From: an uncultured Thermoleophilia bacterium
GTDB taxonomy: Bacteria; Actinomycetota; Thermoleophilia; UBA2241
Direction of reading: 5' to 3'
NCBI GenBank assembly: GCA_903912585.1
Contig: CAIWHY010000175.1
Span: 1-7,377 of the forward strand
Length of the DNA stretch: 7,377 nt
How positions within the stretch are numbered: the stretch's first letter is position 1; each line of letters starts with the position of its first letter. A program made the translations under genes and the position numbers. The notes below the pieces were generated by a model. It had not been told where the DNA came from. It made no database searches and saw nothing but the letters and a program-made list of their open reading frames with translations. Shown here piece by piece: positions 1 to 5,645 of this stretch.

Positions 1-626
1 GCGTCCGACAGCACGTCGGCCGCCTCATTGAGGCGCAGGCCGACGACGTCCAGCCTCCTCAGCAACTCGCGCGCCTTGAGCACGTCCATGGTGAGCTCGC
101 CGCAAAAAAGGCGCCCCACCTCGGCGTCGTACAGGCGCCGGATCTCGTTGGCGGACTTCTTGGAGACGAGAGCGGACTGGCTCGTGTCTTTGGCGCTACT
201 GGCGAGCGTCTGCACCGCGAGGCGCAGGTCTTCGACACCGCCGGCGATGGCGTCGAGAACCGTTACAAAGGACTCGCCGCCCTCGATCTGGTACAGATCC
301 CACTCGCGCACGAAGTCACGCAGGTTGTCGAGCACATCGTCGATCGAGCGCGACAACCGGAAGAGGTCCTCGCGATCGATCGGTGACACCAGAACTCCGG
401 CGAGCCTGGTCACCAGCTCGCCTCGCAGCACGTCGCCGGCATGTTCTATCTCGGCCATCCGCTCGTGAGCTTGACTCGGGTCGGCGCTCCCCTCGGCCAC
501 GGCACGCGCCAGCTTGCACGCGACCGAGGTCTCCTCGAGCTGGCGTTCGAGGATCGAGGTCAAGGGGACGCTCTCGCCGCGACCGAGATCGCGGATCGCT
601 CTGCGGAATCGCGCGATCCTCGTCAT
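1..626 (-). CDS. DUF47/PhoU-like regulator, stand-alone (3' end off the window)
   Basis: The frame opens with ATG at 626-624 after a strong Shine-Dalgarno sequence and stays open for 208 codons to the left edge, so the C-terminus is missing, probably by only a few residues judging from the paralog. The protein is all-helical in character, with no signal peptide or membrane segment. Conserved DUF47 features are E61-H-A-G-D65, the block PIDREDL at about 82-88, and D96-D-V-L-D100; the E/D-x3-D spacing is the metal-binding type known in PhoU-fold proteins. A second helical block (SANEIRRLYDAE and RELLRRLDVVGLRLNEAAD) closes the visible part. DUF47 proteins are cytoplasmic and usually sit beside PiT phosphate permeases as presumed regulators. 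Here the visible neighbour is a divergent SulP transporter whose C-terminus is a paralog of this protein (about 115 of 183 aligned residues identical by hand count). A PiT gene could lie downstream, to the left of the window. Family assignment is firm; the regulated transporter is inferred. Confidence 0.87.
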   Translation of the reverse strand, partial: MTRIARFRRAIRDLGRGESVPLTSILERQLEETSVACKLARAVAEGSADPSQAHERMAEIEHAGDVLRGELVTRLAGVLVSPIDREDLFRLSRSIDDVLDNLRDFVREWDLYQIEGGESFVTVLDAIAGGVEDLRLAVQTLASSAKDTSQSALVSKKSANEIRRLYDAEVGRLFCGELTMDVLKARELLRRLDVVGLRLNEAADVLSD

Positions 627-630
627 GTCG

Positions 631-637
631 ACCTCCT
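631..637 (-). promoter_or_regulatory. Ribosome binding site of the DUF47 gene
   Basis: The minus strand reads AGGAGGT followed by CGAC and then ATG, a near-perfect Shine-Dalgarno sequence at good spacing. It fixes the start at 626. Its first bases overlap the 3' arm of a small inverted repeat (635-648). Confidence 0.8.
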
Positions 638-672
638 GCGCCCGCAGGCGCGTCGTGCGCCTCCGGGGAGGC
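635..672 (-). promoter_or_regulatory. Leader hairpins upstream of the DUF47 gene
   Basis: Two perfect 6-bp inverted repeats lie in the leader: CCTGCG/CGCAGG at 635-648 and GCCTCC/GGAGGC at 659-672, each with a 2-base centre. In the minus-strand mRNA a competing hairpin GCGCC-UGCG-GGCGC is also possible, and the CCTCC of the upstream repeat is complementary to the GGAGG of the Shine-Dalgarno sequence. These pairings cannot all form at once, so they could expose or mask the ribosome site. GC-rich DNA produces such pairings by chance, so the function is speculative. Confidence 0.3.
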
Positions 673-721
673 CGGGACGCCGCCGCCGCGAACCGGCCTG
701 CGACCTTCGCGCTGAGGTGCG

Positions 722-727
722 ATTGTA
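722..727 (-). promoter_or_regulatory. Possible -10 box for the DUF47 gene
   Basis: The minus strand carries TACAAT, one mismatch from TATAAT, in an otherwise very GC-rich spacer. A transcript starting about 7 bases downstream would have a leader of about 90 nt that includes both hairpins. No convincing -35 box is seen at 16-18 bp (about TGGCGG), so this rests on the -10 alone. Confidence 0.4.
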
Positions 728-804
728 CGCCCGGCCCGCCGCGGCCGCCACGGGCCGTCTCGCGCCGGTGGCACCATCACTCACGTGCGTTGCCGCTCTC
801 GCTC

Positions 805-810
805 TATGAT
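805..810 (+). promoter_or_regulatory. -10 box for a leaderless SulP transcript
   Basis: TATGAT ends five bases before the ATG at 816, so the expected transcription start falls on or next to the start codon. No usable Shine-Dalgarno sequence exists: the only GAGG (811-814) is one base from the ATG. TANNNT boxes placed this way are typical of leaderless genes in actinobacteria and Deinococcus. The -35 region (about 782-787, CACGTG) does not match TTGACA. Confidence 0.5.
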
Positions 811-815
811 GAGGC

Positions 816-3119
816 ATGGACGGACAGGACCGGTCAGCGCCGGCGAACGCCGCGGCGCACGCGAGACTGCATCGCTGGCTGCCGATCACCGAGCTGACCG
901 GCGAGTACCGGCGGCGCTGGCTGAGAGTCGACACCATCGCCGCCTTCACCGTCATCGGCCTGCTGGTGCCGGAGTGCATGGCCTACGCCCAGATCGCGGG
1001 GGTACCACCTCAGGCCGGGCTCTATGCGACGCTCGCGGGCCTCGTGATCTACGCGCTCTTCGGCACGTCCCGTCAGCTGGTCTGCTCGCCCACGTCGACC
1101 GCCGCCATCATGACGGCGGCGGTCGTGGCGGCGCACGGCGCAGCCGACCCGGAGCACGCCCTCGCGCTCGCGGGCATGGTCGCGGTCCTTGTGGGCCTCT
1201 TCAGCCTGGCGGCCGGCGTCGGCCGGCTGGGCTTCATCTCGGCGTTCCTCGCTCGCCCGGTCGTCAGCGGCTACGTCACAGGCCTCGCCCTGACGATCAT
1301 CGCTCGCCAGGTGCCGAAGCTCCTCGGTCTGCAGGTCGAAGCGCCGGCCAACTTCCTGAGGATCGTCTGGACCGACCTCACTCATCTCGACGAGACCAGC
1401 CTCGTGACCGCCGCCGTCAGCGCCGTCGCGCTCGTCCTTCTCTTCGGGTTGCGACGCTGGCCGAAGGTGCCCGGCGCGCTGACGGTCCTCGTGCTCGGCG
1501 TCGTCGCGGCCGCCGCCCTGCACCTCGAAGCGCACGGCGTGGCGATGATCGGCGCCATCCCGAGCGGCCTCCCCGTCCCCCAGCTTCCGGACGTCCATGG
1601 GGCCGAGGTACTTGGCCTCGTCCCGAGCGCCGCCGGCATCGCCATCGTGGTCTATGCGGAGGCCCTGAGCGGCGCTCGGACCTTCGCTCTGCGTCACAGC
1701 TACGAGATCGACGCCGACCAGGAGTTGGTCGCCCTGGGTATCGCCAACATCGGCTCCGGGGCTTTCGGCGGGATCGTGGTCGGCGGGGGGCTTTCGGGCA
1801 CCGCGCTCAATGATTCGAGCGGCGCCAGGTCCCAGCTGGCCGGCCTGATCGGCGCCGCCGTCATGCTCGTGGCGGTCTTCACCGTCACTCGGATCTCGCG
1901 CGACCTTCCGCAGGCGATCCTTGGCGCCGTGGTGGTGAGCGTGGTGTGGGGCCTGATCGACTTGACGGCGCTGCGGCGCTTTGCCGACATCCGCCGCGTC
2001 GACGTGGCGCCCGCGCTGGCCGCGCTCGTCGGCGTGTTGGTCCTGGGTGTCCTGCCCGGTCTCGGGCTCGCAGTCGGGCTTTCTCTCGCCATCTTGATCT
2101 ATCGCGCGAGCCGGCCGCATGCCGCCGTGCTCGGTCGCGTGCCCGGCGAGACGACGTACAGCGACATGGCCCGGCATCCGGAGAACGAGACGTTCCCGGG
2201 GCTCTTCATCTTCCGCCTGGATGGCCAGCTCTTCTTCGCCAACGCGGGTCTTGCGGTCGACCGCCTGAACGGGTTTCTCAACGCCATGCGACCTTCGCCC
2301 CGTGTCGTGATCTGGAACCTCGAATCGACCATCGACATCGATGTGACCGCCGCCGAGACGCTGATCCGGCTCGTGCACAACCTGCGCGACAGCGGCCGTG
2401 ACCTCGTGTTCGCCCGCGTGGGATCCTCCGTTCTCGATGTGTTCAAGCGTTGCGGGCTGCTGGAGCTCCTCGGCGAGGACCATCTCTTCCTGACGGTGGA
2501 CGGCGCGGTCCAGGACTGCCTGCACAGCCGGCTCGCGGTCATCGCGACGCTCGAGGCCCAGCTAGGCGAGGCCGCCGCGGCGTGCCGCCTCGCCCGCGCG
2601 GTGGCGGAGGGCAGGGTCGACTCCGACGACGCCCGCAAGAAGACCTCTGCGATGGGGCGGCGCGCCGACCACATGACGGCCGAGCTGGTCAACCGGCTCG
2701 CGGGCGTGCTCGTCGCGCCCATCGATCGCGAGGACCTCCTCCGTCTTTCGCGCTCCATCAACGACGTGATCGCGAACCTGAGCGACTTCGTGCGGGAATG
2801 GGCGCTGTACGGCGTCACGTCGGCGCGCGGCTTCCTCGGTCTGCTGGACGCCACGGCGCGCGGGATCGGCGCCCTTCAGCTGGCCGTCGAGGCGGTCGCC
2901 AGGGACCCCAAGGACCTGAAGGCCGCCTTGGCATCGAAGGAGTCCGCGAACGAGATCCGTCGCCTCTACGACGCCGAGCTGGGGCGCCTCTTCCGAGGGG
3001 ATCCGACCATGGACGTCGTCAAGCAGAGAGAGCTGCTGAGGCGCCTCGATGTCGTCGGCCTACGGCTCAACGAGGCCGCCGACCGGCTGTCGGACGCGGC
3101 CATCAAGCGCTGGGCCTGA
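816..3119 (+). CDS. SulP-family anion transporter with STAS and fused C-terminal DUF47/PhoU-like domain
   Basis: 767 residues; bacterial SulP proteins are usually about 550-590. Residues 20-430 form the membrane domain (SLC26/SulP), with the family signatures LLVPECMAYAQIAGVPPQAGLYA near 49-71 and SYEIDADQELVALGIANIGSG near 295-315, and about a dozen hydrophobic stretches. Residues 455-570 form a cytoplasmic STAS domain (LFIFRLDGQLFFANA, then IDIDVTAAETL). Residues 573-767 have no place in ordinary SulP proteins; they align nearly end to end with the divergent DUF47 protein. The junction has essentially no linker. The fused domain has G614-x3-D618 and N649-x3-A653 where the free paralog has E-x3-D and D-x3-D. 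At the usual SRTA site near the anion pocket it reads S327-G-T-A. The start is firm: an in-frame TGA at 810-812 lies just upstream of the ATG. SulP proteins carry sulfate, bicarbonate or similar anions; the substrate here cannot be read from sequence. Confidence 0.94.
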   Translation: MDGQDRSAPANAAAHARLHRWLPITELTGEYRRRWLRVDTIAAFTVIGLLVPECMAYAQIAGVPPQAGLYATLAGLVIYALFGTSRQLVCSPTSTAAIMTAAVVAAHGAADPEHALALAGMVAVLVGLFSLAAGVGRLGFISAFLARPVVSGYVTGLALTIIARQVPKLLGLQVEAPANFLRIVWTDLTHLDETSLVTAAVSAVALVLLFGLRRWPKVPGALTVLVLGVVAAAALHLEAHGVAMIGAIPSGLPVPQLPDVHGAEVLGLVPSAAGIAIVVYAEALSGARTFALRHSYEIDADQELVALGIANIGSGAFGGIVVGGGLSGTALNDSSGARSQLAGLIGAAVMLVAVFTVTRISRDLPQAILGAVVVSVVWGLIDLTALRRFADIRRVDVAPALAALVGVLVLGVLPGLGLAVGLSLAILIYRASRPHAAVLGRVPGETTYSDMARHPENETFPGLFIFRLDGQLFFANAGLAVDRLNGFLNAMRPSPRVVIWNLESTIDIDVTAAETLIRLVHNLRDSGRDLVFARVGSSVLDVFKRCGLLELLGEDHLFLTVDGAVQDCLHSRLAVIATLEAQLGEAAAACRLARAVAEGRVDSDDARKKTSAMGRRADHMTAELVNRLAGVLVAPIDREDLLRLSRSINDVIANLSDFVREWALYGVTSARGFLGLLDATARGIGALQLAVEAVARDPKDLKAALASKESANEIRRLYDAELGRLFRGDPTMDVVKQRELLRRLDVVGLRLNEAADRLSDAAIKRWA

Positions 3120-3120
3120 G

Positions 3121-3154
3121 GCCCGCGACCGGCTACGTCGAGATCGTCGCGGGC
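3121..3154. terminator. Inverted repeat at convergent gene ends, possible bidirectional terminator
   Basis: GCCCGCGAC (3121-3129) and GTCGCGGGC (3146-3154) form a perfect 9-bp inverted repeat with a 16-base loop. It starts two bases after the SulP stop and covers the last codons and stop of dpaL. Position and symmetry fit a shared terminator for convergent genes. No T-tract follows on either side, so it would not be a standard intrinsic terminator. Confidence 0.4.
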
Positions 3155-4374
3155 GCTCCCCCCGGCGGGTGCCCCACGATCGCGGCGTAGGCGTCGGGGT
3201 CAGTGGCGCCTTCCGTCGAGAAGACGAGGACGTTCGTGTCCGGCCCGATGCCGAACCGGCTCCGCGGCTCGGCGAACTCGGGAGCATCGCAGAGCGCGAG
3301 CAACCCGGCGAGGCCTGAGGCGCCGCTCTCGCCCGACTCGATGCCGGCGTCCGCGCGCAGGCGCAACGCCCGGCGAGCACGGTCGTCATCGACGGTGATG
3401 CAGAGCCGGAACGTGCGCTGCAGCACCGGCCAGGCGACCATCGAGAGCGTGCCGCAGTTGAGGCCCGCCATGATCGAGCTATGTGGGCCGGGGACGGTAA
3501 CGATCCTGCCGGCCGCCAGCGACTCGAGCATGCAGGCCGCGTCGTCCGGCTCGACCGAGACGAGGAGGGGGTCGTTGCCGGCGACGTAGTGAGCGCCGAC
3601 CGCGGCGGCCAATGCCCCGACTCCGTTCTGCACGAGAACGAGGTCCGGCTGCGGCGCGTCGAGCGCCGAGAGCTGCTCGTCGATCTCGTGCATGATCGTC
3701 GCGTAGCCGGCGACCACGGCCCTGGGCGTGCTCTCGTAGCCTGGCCAGGACGTGTCGCTCACGATGAGGCAGCGCGGGCCCGCGTCTTGCGCCGCCCGCG
3801 CGACGGCGTCGTCGTAGGGTCCGTCAACGACCTCGAGCCGTGCTCCTTCGCCGCGGATAGCGTCGATCCGCGCCGGCACCGTGCCGGCGGGCACGTAGAT
3901 CGTCGCGTCCAGCCCGAGGAGCGCCGCCATGCGCGCCACGGCCCGCCCGTGGTTGCCGTCGGTGGCAGTGACCAGCTTGAGCGGGCTAAGCGACTGCGCG
4001 CGCTCGGCGAGCGCCGCCAGGGTGTCCGCCGGGGGAAGGCCGAGGAGCTCGGAGACCGCGCAGTTCACGGCCCACGACGCCCCGATGATCTTGAACGCCG
4101 GCAGGCCGAAGCAGCGCGACTGGTCCTTGACGACCAGCGATCCGACGCCCAGCTGGTGCGCCAGCTCAGGGGTGCGGACGAGCGGCGTCGGCTCGTACCC
4201 CGGCATGCTCTGGTGGAAGGCCATCGGGCTGGTCGCACGCGCGGCCTGAGCGCTCGGGGTCTGAGCCGGCAGCGCCTGGGTGGCCACGCCCGGACCCGCA
4301 GGCTCGCCTGACCCTCGCGTCGCCGGCTCGCCTGAGCCGCGCGTCGCCGCCTCGTTCACGTAGTACCGGTTCAT
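3133..4374 (-). CDS. dpaL: Diaminopropionate ammonia-lyase (PLP enzyme, YgeX/DpaL type)
   Basis: 413 residues (E. coli YgeX is about 398). Family: fold-type II PLP enzymes converting 2,3-diaminopropionate to pyruvate and two ammonia, in the cytoplasm. Visible signatures: FHQSMPGYEPTPL at 53-65; FGLPAFK with the likely PLP lysine K95; TDGNHGRAVA at 138-147, whose D139 matches the E. coli Asp120 position; VSDTSWPGYESTPRAVVAGYAT with D207 at the E. coli Asp189 position; QNGVGA at 249-254; IMAGLNCG; GESGASGL; STEGATD near the end. All expected catalytic residues are present, so the enzyme looks active. Residues 9-50 are a low-complexity, Ala/Gly/Pro-rich extension containing an 8-residue tandem repeat. 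The start at 4374 is chosen because GGAGGGG precedes it; a longer 440-residue frame begins inside the upstream gene and is unlikely. The ATG overlaps the M20 stop (ATGA), implying translational coupling. A related threonine dehydratase-like lyase is the main alternative. Confidence 0.88.
   Translation of the reverse strand: MNRYYVNEAATRGSGEPATRGSGEPAGPGVATQALPAQTPSAQAARATSPMAFHQSMPGYEPTPLVRTPELAHQLGVGSLVVKDQSRCFGLPAFKIIGASWAVNCAVSELLGLPPADTLAALAERAQSLSPLKLVTATDGNHGRAVARMAALLGLDATIYVPAGTVPARIDAIRGEGARLEVVDGPYDDAVARAAQDAGPRCLIVSDTSWPGYESTPRAVVAGYATIMHEIDEQLSALDAPQPDLVLVQNGVGALAAAVGAHYVAGNDPLLVSVEPDDAACMLESLAAGRIVTVPGPHSSIMAGLNCGTLSMVAWPVLQRTFRLCITVDDDRARRALRLRADAGIESGESGASGLAGLLALCDAPEFAEPRSRFGIGPDTNVLVFSTEGATDPDAYAAIVGHPPGGAPATIST
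4301..4348. repeat. 24-bp tandem duplication in the dpaL N-terminal extension
   Basis: Units 4301-4324 and 4325-4348 match at 22 of 24 positions (differences at 4312/4336 and 4315/4339). The period is a multiple of three, so it adds exactly eight residues, giving two copies of ATRGSGEP in the non-conserved N-terminal extension. It looks like a slippage-type in-frame duplication with no effect on the catalytic core. Confidence 0.85.
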
Positions 4375-5513
4375 CGCCGTGCCCCTCCGCAGAAGTCCCG
4401 CGCGGTGGCCTCGAGCACGGCCGCGGTGGTGGCCACGGACGCGAGGTCGACCCACTCGTCGGCCGTGTGCTCGCCGTGCCCGATGGGGCCGAAGGTCACG
4501 CAGGGGATGCCGGCTTCCACCAGCAGACCGGAATCGCCCCAGGCGATGTCCCCGCGGACGACCGGGCCGTGACCAAGCTTGCCGGCGGCGGCCGCCACGA
4601 CCGTCGCGACGACCGGCTCGTCGGCGCTCTGCGCCAGCGGCTCGCGGGCCACGATGGTGCGCAGCTCGCCGGCGAAGCGGACGTCGGCGGCCGCTGCCGC
4701 GGCGAGAATGCCCTCCATCTCGGCCTGCGCCTGCGCCACGGTCTCGCCGGCGATCAGGCAGCGCTCGACGCCGAGGACGCAGCGCGCCGGGTAGACCGGC
4801 AGCTGGTCGCCGCCGCTGATGGTGCTCGCGTGGATGCTGCCGCGGCCGTAGCCAGCGGGAGGCCGGCTCGCAAGGCGCGTGTCGAGCGCCGCGATGCCGG
4901 CCAGCACCGGCGCCAGCAGCGCGATACCGTCCACGCCGTGCTCAGGGTCGACGCCGGCCGCCTCCACGCCGCGGCTCTCGACCTCGTACCAGGCGAAGCC
5001 GCCGTGCTCACTCACGACGTCGAGATCCGTGCACTCGACGAGCACGCAGGCGTCGGCGCGCCAGCGCTGCGTCAGCGCCATCGCCCCGGCGCTCTCCCAC
5101 TCCTCGTCGATGACGCCGGCGACCAGCAGGTCGCCGGCCAGGCGCGCGCCGGACTCGACGAGCGACTCGACCGCCGCCAGCGCCGCCGCGAAGCCGCATT
5201 TCATGTCGGCGGCGCCGCGACCGTACATGCGCCCGTCCCGGACGAGGGGCTCGAAAGCGTCCGGCCCCCACGGGCCGACCACGTCGAGATGCCCCAGGAG
5301 CATCAGGCTGCGCCCGCCGCCGCGTCCGCGCAGCCGGCCGACCACGTTCGGGCGGCCGGGCAGCACCTCCCTGAGGTCGACCTCCATGCCGAGCCGCTCC
5401 ATGCGCGCCGCGAGATCGGCGGCGAAGGCTCCCTCGCCCGGCCCGCCCGCGAGGCCGGGATTCGTGCTGTCGATGCGCACCATCTCGGCCAGCGCTGTCT
5501 CGAGCTTCGACAT
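4371..5513 (-). CDS. M20-family metallohydrolase (ArgE/DapE/YgeY-like deacylase or peptidase)
   Basis: 380 residues from the chosen start, normal for the family. These cytoplasmic dizinc enzymes cut amide bonds of N-acyl amino acids or small peptides. Metal and catalytic residues are visible: G-H75-L-D77 , bridging D103 in GRGAADMKCG, catalytic E137 and ligand E138 in DEEW, E160, and H349 in GEHTADEW near the C-terminus. The lid/dimerisation domain (about 175-290) contains H228 and SGGDQLPVYPARC. The usual AHGS motif of that domain reads A185-A-G-V here, so its His is missing; a usual RR pair reads R251-C. The start at 5513 has GGAGGAA five bases upstream, and the protein then begins near where family members do. 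Upstream starts (ATG 5537, TTG 5549) would add 8 or 12 residues but have no clear ribosome site. It overlaps dpaL by four bases and is divergent from a peptide-type binding protein, so it probably releases the DpaL substrate from an acylated or peptide form. Confidence 0.93.
   Translation of the reverse strand: MSKLETALAEMVRIDSTNPGLAGGPGEGAFAADLAARMERLGMEVDLREVLPGRPNVVGRLRGRGGGRSLMLLGHLDVVGPWGPDAFEPLVRDGRMYGRGAADMKCGFAAALAAVESLVESGARLAGDLLVAGVIDEEWESAGAMALTQRWRADACVLVECTDLDVVSEHGGFAWYEVESRGVEAAGVDPEHGVDGIALLAPVLAGIAALDTRLASRPPAGYGRGSIHASTISGGDQLPVYPARCVLGVERCLIAGETVAQAQAEMEGILAAAAAADVRFAGELRTIVAREPLAQSADEPVVATVVAAAAGKLGHGPVVRGDIAWGDSGLLVEAGIPCVTFGPIGHGEHTADEWVDLASVATTAAVLEATARDFCGGARR
4382..4388 (-). 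promoter_or_regulatory. Ribosome binding site of dpaL
   Basis: GGAGGGG on the minus strand lies inside the last codons of the M20 gene, about 7-9 bases before the dpaL ATG (4374). It supports the short start and coupled translation. Confidence 0.65.
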
Positions 5514-5516
5514 GAC

Positions 5517-5523
5517 TTCCTCC
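5517..5523 (-). promoter_or_regulatory. Ribosome binding site that decides the M20 start
   Basis: GGAGGAA followed by GTC and ATG on the minus strand. This is the only good Shine-Dalgarno match near the candidate starts, and it favours 5513 over the upstream ATG at 5537 and TTG at 5549. Confidence 0.65.
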
Positions 5524-5562
5524 GCGGATGTGCTCATTGCCGGCCGCAAGCGCCGGTTTCGC

Positions 5563-5569
5563 CATACTA
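5563..5569. promoter_or_regulatory. Possible overlapping -10 boxes between the M20 gene and the binding-protein gene
   Basis: The minus strand reads TAGTAT (5569-5564) and the plus strand reads CATACT (5563-5568) in the most AT-rich spot of the spacer. The minus box would start transcription near 5557 and give a leader of about 45 nt to 5513. On the plus strand TAGGGT at 5587-5592 is another candidate, with a leader of about 47 nt. No clear -35 box is seen for any of them. Confidence 0.3.
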
Positions 5570-5601
5570 GCAGGCACTTCGCGTGGTAGGGTCTCGCAAG
5601 T

Positions 5602-5622
5602 CACGGCCGTGGGGGCGCCGTG
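5602..5622. promoter_or_regulatory. Nested inverted repeats in the binding-protein leader, possible operator
   Basis: A perfect 10-bp palindrome, CACGGCCGTG (5602-5611), shares its left half with a wider repeat, CACGGC (5602-5607) and GCCGTG (5617-5622). The site lies between the candidate promoter and the ribosome site (5634-5639). It could be a regulator site or a leader hairpin. In DNA this GC-rich it may also be chance. Confidence 0.3.
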
Positions 5623-5645
5623 CACTCCGTCAGAAAGGAACCAGC

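Noticed and set aside
782..787. CACGTG palindrome as a -35 element or regulator site for SulP
   Set aside because: It sits at the right distance from TATGAT for a -35 box but does not resemble TTGACA, and a single 6-bp palindrome is expected by chance.
785..1813. Plus-strand frame overlapping the SulP start, using ATG 806 or 809
   Set aside because: Its product is Arg/Gly-rich and unrecognisable. It only shadows the SulP coding sequence in another frame.
834..2525. 563-codon open frame antisense to the SulP gene
   Set aside because: The translation is rich in Arg, Asp, His and Gly with no recognisable family. Long antisense frames are expected opposite GC-rich genes, and the plus-strand SulP reading is unambiguous.
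3481..4311. Plus-strand open frame antisense to dpaL
   Set aside because: It has no family resemblance and is Arg-rich, while the minus-strand PLP enzyme has all of its motifs.
4375..4455. N-terminal extension of dpaL to an upstream start
   Set aside because: The added residues are an Arg-rich out-of-frame reading of the M20 gene. GGAGGGG and the ATGA overlap support the start at 4374.
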